This document shows, one piece after another, positions 59,800 to 64,000 of a DNA stretch of 64,000 bases. The position numbers and the translations under genes were made by a program. Origin of the DNA: Streptantibioticus parmotrematis (GTDB lineage: Bacteria > Actinomycetota > Actinomycetes > Streptomycetales > Streptomycetaceae); NCBI RefSeq assembly GCF_019890615.1, contig NZ_JAINVZ010000001.1, forward strand, positions 186,001 through 250,000. Direction: 5' to 3'. Below the pieces are notes generated by a model. It did no database searches, was not told where the DNA came from, and saw nothing but the letters and a program-made list of their open reading frames with translations. Positions within the stretch are counted from its first letter, which is position 1. Each line of letters starts with the position of its first letter.

Positions 59800-60933
59800 T
59801 CACGGGCGCAGGACGACCTTCGTCCAGCCGTCGTCGCGGTCGTCGAAGTGCCGGTACGCCTCGGGCGCGTCGTCCAGGTCGACGTGGTGCGAGACCAGGA
59901 ACGACGGCTTGGCGCGATCCGCCGCGATCAGGTCGCGCAGCTGCCGGTTGTAGCGCTTGACGTGTGCCTGGCCGGAGCCCATCCGCAGGCCCTTCTGGAA
60001 GAAGACGCCCAGGTCGAACGCGACCTGTCCCTCGCGGCCGAGTGCGTCGGGCGAGCCGGGGTCCTCGGGGACGAAGACGCCGACCACGCCGATGCCGCCG
60101 GTGGCCCGGACAGAGGCGACCAGGTTGTTCATGGTCGCGTTGGGGTGCTCGGTGCCGGACGGGTCGTGCGCCTGCCAGCCCACGCACTCGCAGCCCCTGT
60201 CGGCGCCCTCTCCGCCGGTCAGGTCCAGGACCTGCTCCACCGCGTCACCCGCGCTGTCGTCCACCGGGATCGCGCCGATCTTGTCGACCAGCCTCAGCCG
60301 GTCCGGCTGCCGGTCGACCACCATGACCTTGCTCGCGCCGAACAGTGTCGCCGAGTACGCGGCCATCAGCCCTACCGGCCCGGCGCCGTAGATCACCACG
60401 GAGTCGCCGGGTTCCATCCCGGCCAGCTGGGTGGCGTGGTGCCCGGTGGGCCAGATGTCGGCCAGCATCACGTAGTCGTCCTCGCGCTCCCGCGCGTCCG
60501 GCGGCAGCCGCAGGCAGTTGAAGTCGCCGAACGGCACCCGCAGCAGTTCCGCCTGCCCACCGCTGTACGGCCCCATGTCGGCGAACCCGTAGGCGCCCCC
60601 GGCGAACCCGGGGTTGACGGTCAGGCAGGCGCCCGTGAAGCCGCGTTCGCAGTTCTTGCAGAAGCCGCACGCGACGTTGAACGGCACGCACACCCGGTCG
60701 CCGACCCGCACCCGGGTCACCGCGGGGCCGACCTCGATGACCTCGCCGAGGTTCTCGTGGCCCAGCACCCGGCCTTCCTCCAGGTCGGTGCGGCCTTCGT
60801 ACATGTGCAGGTCGGATCCGCAGATGTTGGTCGAGGTGATCTTCACCAGGACGTCGGTCGGCTCCTCGACGCGGGCGTCCGGCACGTCCTTGACGGCCAC
60901 CTGCCGGGGGCCCTCGTAGACCAGTGCCTTCAT
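59800..60933 (-). CDS. Zinc-dependent alcohol dehydrogenase, formaldehyde dehydrogenase-like
   Basis: The 377-residue enzyme resembles glutathione-independent formaldehyde dehydrogenases. TSTNICGSDLHMYEG (catalytic zinc Cys), VLGHENLGEV and CGFCKNCERGFTGAC (structural zinc) are complete, as are VVIYGAGPVGLMAAY (cofactor) and the C-terminal DGWTKVVLRP. It may oxidise aldehydes or alcohols with NAD. Its decayed paralog is at 49.0 kb. ATG 60933 has GAGGAGG 5 bases upstream. Confidence 0.9.
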   Translation of the reverse strand: MKALVYEGPRQVAVKDVPDARVEEPTDVLVKITSTNICGSDLHMYEGRTDLEEGRVLGHENLGEVIEVGPAVTRVRVGDRVCVPFNVACGFCKNCERGFTGACLTVNPGFAGGAYGFADMGPYSGGQAELLRVPFGDFNCLRLPPDAREREDDYVMLADIWPTGHHATQLAGMEPGDSVVIYGAGPVGLMAAYSATLFGASKVMVVDRQPDRLRLVDKIGAIPVDDSAGDAVEQVLDLTGGEGADRGCECVGWQAHDPSGTEHPNATMNNLVASVRATGGIGVVGVFVPEDPGSPDALGREGQVAFDLGVFFQKGLRMGSGQAHVKRYNRQLRDLIAADRAKPSFLVSHHVDLDDAPEAYRHFDDRDDGWTKVVLRP

Positions 60934-61246
60934 GACGGCCTCCTCTCGGTGAATGCGGTGAATGCGGTGTATTCGACGATTCGGGGATCTGGAGGATCCG
61001 GGGACGCGGAATCGGTGCGTCCGTGCACGGGCCGGGTTCCCCGAGGCGGCTGCCTCAATCGCCCGTCGCGCCCGGAAACGACCCATTGACGCGTGTGCCT
61101 CGTGTGCCTCGTGTGATCGAGGAGAGCGTGGGGGCGACCCATGGCCTGGTTGTCCTTCTGTGGCTGTGGTTACCCATGAGGCGAAAACGCTGCCGCTCGT
61201 GTCCGGGGCCCGGCAGCCGACGCCGCCAACGCGAGGGAAGTGGCCG
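60934..61246. other. Divergent intergenic region with 9-base tandem repeats
   Basis: Between the ADH and qcrB genes no further gene is supported. Two short tandem arrays occur: GAATGCGGT twice (60951-60968) and CGTGTGCCT twice with a third partial unit (61092-61118). No SigB-like promoter was found for either gene. Confidence 0.5.
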
Positions 61247-62947
61247 ATGGTGTTCGGGAAGCGCAAGCGCCGGACGGCACAGCGGGCCGAGCGGGCCGGG
61301 CGGGCCGCCGAGACCGGCTTCGCCGTGCTGGACCGGCGGCTTCCGATGGCGGAGGGCGCCCGCGCGCTGCTGCGCAAGGCCTTTCCCGACCACTGGTCGT
61401 TCCTGCTGGGCGAACTCGCCCTGTACAGCTTCGTGGTGCTGGTGCTGACCGGCGTCTACCTGACGCTCTTCTTCGACCCGAGCATGACGCTGTCGACCTA
61501 CCACGGCACGTACACGCCGCTGCGCGGCCTGCCGATGACCCAGGCGTACTCCTCGACCCTCCACATCAGCTTCGACGTGCGCGGCGGGCTGCTGATCCGG
61601 CAGGTCCACCACTGGGCCGCGCTGCTGTTCATCTCCGCCATCGGCGTGCACATGCTGCGGATCTTCTTCACCGGCGCGTTCCGCCGACCGCGTGAGGGCA
61701 ACTGGATCATCGGGGTGATCCTGCTGATCCTCGCCATGCTGGAGGGCTTCTGCGGCTACTCGCTCCCCGACGACCTGCTCTCCGGCACCGGTCTGCGCAC
61801 CGCGGGGACCATCGCCGGCTCGATCCCGGTCGTCGGCACCTACCTGGAGTTCTTCGCCTTCGGCGGGCCCTACCCGGGGCACGACATCATCCCCAGGCTC
61901 TACGCCGTGCACATCCTGCTGGTGCCGGGACTGCTGGTCGCGCTCATCACCGTCCACCTGATCCTGGTGGTCTACCTCAAACACACCCAGTTCAGCGGCC
62001 TGGGCAGGACCAACCGCAACGTCGTCGGCCAGCCGATGGTCCCGCAGTTCGCCGCCAAGTCGACCGGGCTGTCGCTCATGGTCTTCGGCAGCCTGTCCGC
62101 GCTCGCCGCCTCGGCGCAGATCAACCCCATCTGGATCTACGGTCCCTACCGCCCCGACATCGTCATCACCGACGCGCAGCCGGACTGGTACGTGGGGTTC
62201 CTGGAGGGCGCGCTGCGCCTGATGCCCCCGGCCGAGACCACCGTCGCCGGCCACACCCTGATGTGGAACGTGCTGGTGCCCGCGCTGCTGATGCCCGGGG
62301 TGCTGTTCACGCTGCTGATCCTCTACCCGTTCTGCGAGCGCTGGGTGACCGGCGACGCGGGCGAGCACCATCTGCTGGACCGCCCGCGCGACCACCCGGC
62401 CCGCACCGCCTTCGGCGTCGCCGGGGTGGTCTTCTACGGCGTCCTGCTGCTGGCGGGCGGCAACGACGTGGTCGCGTACGCGATGCGCTGGTCGGTGAAC
62501 GCGTTGACCTGGATCTTCCGTGTCGCCGTCATCGTCGGCCCGCCGCTGGCCTTCATGCTGACCAAGCGACTGTGCCTGGCGTTGCAGGACCACGAACGCG
62601 AGACGCTGACCGAGGGCACCGAGACCGGCCGGGTCAGCCAGGCGGTGCACGGCGAGATCTCCGAGGCCCACCGCCCGGTCCCGGCCGAGGCCCGCTACCG
62701 GGCGCTGGTCCGCGCGACCCCGCGCCCCCTGAGCGTCGACGAGGGCGCCGAGGAGGGGGAGGGGGCGCGCGTCCGCCGGGTGCGGCGCCTGCGGGTCGCG
62801 CTGGGCTCCTGGTACTACGGCGACCGTGTCGAGATGCCCGCGACGCCCCGTCAGCGTGCCGAGATCGAGGCCCGCACGGCGCCGCCCGCGCACCCCGGCG
62901 ACTCCGACGACGCCCCCGAGCGCCAGGCGACCGCGCCGAGCGAGTGA
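61247..62947 (+). CDS. qcrB: Cytochrome b subunit of a bc-type complex (QcrB paralog)
   Basis: The 566-residue protein has the cytochrome b layout: heme ligands in IRQVHHWAALLFISAIGVHM and RLYAVHILLVPGLLVALITVHL, the quinol site PDWYVGF, and eight or nine helices. An acidic/basic C-terminal tail of about 120 residues follows. The partners QcrA and QcrC are absent, so this copy is either a paralog using the main complex partners or a separate quinol oxidase module with the cytochrome oxidase genes next door. ATG 61247 has AGGGAAG upstream. Confidence 0.88.
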   Translation: MVFGKRKRRTAQRAERAGRAAETGFAVLDRRLPMAEGARALLRKAFPDHWSFLLGELALYSFVVLVLTGVYLTLFFDPSMTLSTYHGTYTPLRGLPMTQAYSSTLHISFDVRGGLLIRQVHHWAALLFISAIGVHMLRIFFTGAFRRPREGNWIIGVILLILAMLEGFCGYSLPDDLLSGTGLRTAGTIAGSIPVVGTYLEFFAFGGPYPGHDIIPRLYAVHILLVPGLLVALITVHLILVVYLKHTQFSGLGRTNRNVVGQPMVPQFAAKSTGLSLMVFGSLSALAASAQINPIWIYGPYRPDIVITDAQPDWYVGFLEGALRLMPPAETTVAGHTLMWNVLVPALLMPGVLFTLLILYPFCERWVTGDAGEHHLLDRPRDHPARTAFGVAGVVFYGVLLLAGGNDVVAYAMRWSVNALTWIFRVAVIVGPPLAFMLTKRLCLALQDHERETLTEGTETGRVSQAVHGEISEAHRPVPAEARYRALVRATPRPLSVDEGAEEGEGARVRRVRRLRVALGSWYYGDRVEMPATPRQRAEIEARTAPPAHPGDSDDAPERQATAPSE

Positions 62948-62975
62948 CGACCACGCCGAGCGATGACCGAGCCGC

Positions 62976-63365
62976 TCACTCCCCGCGGTGCGCGTACTGG
63001 AAGGCGAACCCGCCCACCCCGGCCCCCAGCACGCCGAAGCCGATCAGGAACAGCCACAGCCCGTAGACGACGCCCAGCGCGCACAGCACGGACCCCAGCG
63101 CCGTCATCGGTGGCCAGGCGCTGCGCGCCGGGAAGAAGTCCACCGGCCCGGAGCGCTCCAGGATCTCGGCGTCGCCGCGGTCCTCCGGACGGGTGCCCTT
63201 GCGGCGGTACTGCGTGTAGAGGAAGAACGAGATCAACGAGGCCATCAGGAACGACACCGCGAGCGCGGCCTTGCCGGCCGGGTCCGTGGCGTACACCGCG
63301 TAGACGACGAAGGCCGCCAGGAAGAACAGCGCCACTCCGGCGAACAGCCGGGCCTCGGTCCTCAC
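62976..63365 (-). CDS. ctaF: Cytochrome c oxidase subunit IV, actinobacterial type
   Basis: The 129-residue protein has four helices and the CtaF pattern: LFAGVALFFLAAFVVYAVYATDPAGKAALAVSFLMASLI, then VDFFPARSAWPPMTALGSVL and WLFLIGFGVLGAGVGGFAFQY. It supports the aa3 oxidase. It starts at a GTG 4 bases after the ctaD stop on the same strand. It is convergent to qcrB. Confidence 0.87.
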   Translation of the reverse strand: MRTEARLFAGVALFFLAAFVVYAVYATDPAGKAALAVSFLMASLISFFLYTQYRRKGTRPEDRGDAEILERSGPVDFFPARSAWPPMTALGSVLCALGVVYGLWLFLIGFGVLGAGVGGFAFQYAHRGE

Positions 63366-63369
63366 CGGG

Positions 63370-64000
63370 TCACTCTCCCTTGGTGTCGGGCGTGGGTTGG
63401 CCGCTCCCGTCGGACTCCGGCAGCTCCCGGGTCACCGGAGCCTGCGGATGCCGCAGGTCGAAGGCGGGGGAGTCGGAGCGGATGCGCGGCAGCGCCGTGA
63501 AGTTGTGCCGCGGCGGCGGGCAGGAGGTCGCCCACTCCAGCGAACGCCCGAAACCCCACGGGTCGTCCACCTCGACCCTGGGCGCGTACCGGGCCGTGTG
63601 CCACACGTTGTACAGGAACGGCAGCGTGGACGCGCCCAGCAGGAACGCGCCGACCGAGGAGATGGTGTTCAGCGTGGTGAAGCCGTCGGACGGCAGGTAG
63701 TCCGCGTACCGCCGGGGCATGCCTTCCTCGCCCAGCCAGTGCTGCACCAGGAACGTGGTCTGGAATCCCACGAACAACGTCCAGAAGTGCACCCGGCCCC
63801 ACCGCTCGTCCAGCATCCGGCCGGTCCACTTCGGCCACCAGAAGTAGAACCCGCCGAACATCGCGAACACCACCGTCCCGAACAGCACGTAGTGCAGGTG
63901 CGCCACGATGAAGTACGAGTCGCTGACGTGGAAGTCCAGCGGCGGCGAGGCGATCAGCACCCCGCTCAGTCCGCCCAGCAGGAAGGTCACCAGGAAGCCG
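63370..64000 (-). CDS. ctaD: Cytochrome c oxidase subunit I, C-terminal part
   Basis: About 209 C-terminal residues are visible; the 5' part lies outside the window. The heme region reads [20 protein letters not shown], with the His ligands. [25 protein letters not shown] and [16 protein letters not shown] follow the family. The C-terminal tail is hydrophilic. It is next to ctaF and, across the strand, qcrB, suggesting a second respiratory module. Confidence 0.92.
   Translation of the reverse strand, partial: GFLVTFLLGGLSGVLIASPPLDFHVSDSYFIVAHLHYVLFGTVVFAMFGGFYFWWPKWTGRMLDERWGRVHFWTLFVGFQTTFLVQHWLGEEGMPRRYADYLPSDGFTTLNTISSVGAFLLGASTLPFLYNVWHTARYAPRVEVDDPWGFGRSLEWATSCPPPRHNFTALPRIRSDSPAFDLRHPQAPVTRELPESDGSGQPTPDTKGE

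Noticed and set aside
61165..61190. GTTT and GGGTAAC on the minus strand before the ADH gene as a SigB promoter
   Set aside because: The spacing is only 9 bases instead of 14-16.

Overview
The window looks like a streptomycete chromosome segment. GC is very high throughout, and the cslA-glxA pair, an SsgA-like sporulation protein, several F420-dependent enzymes, Tat-exported hydrolases, a PASTA kinase, and actinobacterial QcrB/CtaD/CtaF proteins all fit Streptomyces or a close relative. No tRNA, rRNA, CRISPR array, IS element or attachment site was seen.

Region 1 (1-13.6 kb) is an exopolysaccharide locus. cslA-glxA (processive GT2 synthase plus radical copper oxidase) point left. Divergent from them is a rightward set that resembles a Pel / galactosaminogalactan system: a secreted CE18 (Agd3/PelA-type) deacetylase, PelF (DUF3492-GT4), a 12-helix PelG-like membrane protein, an NDP-sugar 4,6-dehydratase/epimerase, a sugar-1-phosphate nucleotidyltransferase, a second sugar SDR, and a spherulin-4/GH135-like hydrolase. 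A secreted GH16-CBM6 glucanase converges on it. PelD, PelE and outer-membrane parts are absent. The expected division of labour is precursor synthesis, polymerisation by PelF, export by the PelG-like protein and extracellular deacetylation.

Region 2 (13.6-31.6 kb) is mixed: a Tat phospholipase C behind a PHO-box-like site, a membrane protein, a Ser/Thr kinase, a BrkB-family protein, an ArsC-like protein, a YchJ-like protein, a secreted beta-propeller protein, a purple acid phosphatase, a penicillin-binding protein, small metabolic genes, and a translationally coupled beta-phosphoglucomutase / GH65 phosphorylase pair for alpha-glucoside phosphorolysis.

Region 3 (31.6-33.7 kb) is a compact ATP-grasp RiPP (graspetide-type) locus: a resolvase-like small protein, a 61-residue precursor and a SAV_5884-type ATP-grasp ligase, preceded by about 535 bases without a convincing gene. 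The methyltransferase often found in such loci is not present.

Region 4 (33.7-64 kb) has a stress and redox flavour: orphan GltD, an ArsR-SRPBCC fusion under nested palindromes, F420 enzymes, a DJ-1/PfpI protein, a TPP enzyme, AlkB, a STAS protein, an HhH endonuclease, a seven-gene Mrp antiporter with the archaeal Mbh-type gene order, a LigD-type polymerase, a SigB/F-family sigma factor, an iron-box-controlled heme oxygenase, an SsgA-like protein, a formaldehyde-dehydrogenase-like enzyme, and a second respiratory set (orphan qcrB, ctaF, ctaD running off the end). Eight of these transcription units carry a GNNT-N14-16-GG(G)-type promoter like that described for Streptomyces SigB, one of them a perfect match, suggesting a local SigB-type regulon. 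Two decayed genes (an enolase-superfamily tail and an internally deleted zinc alcohol dehydrogenase) lie here too.
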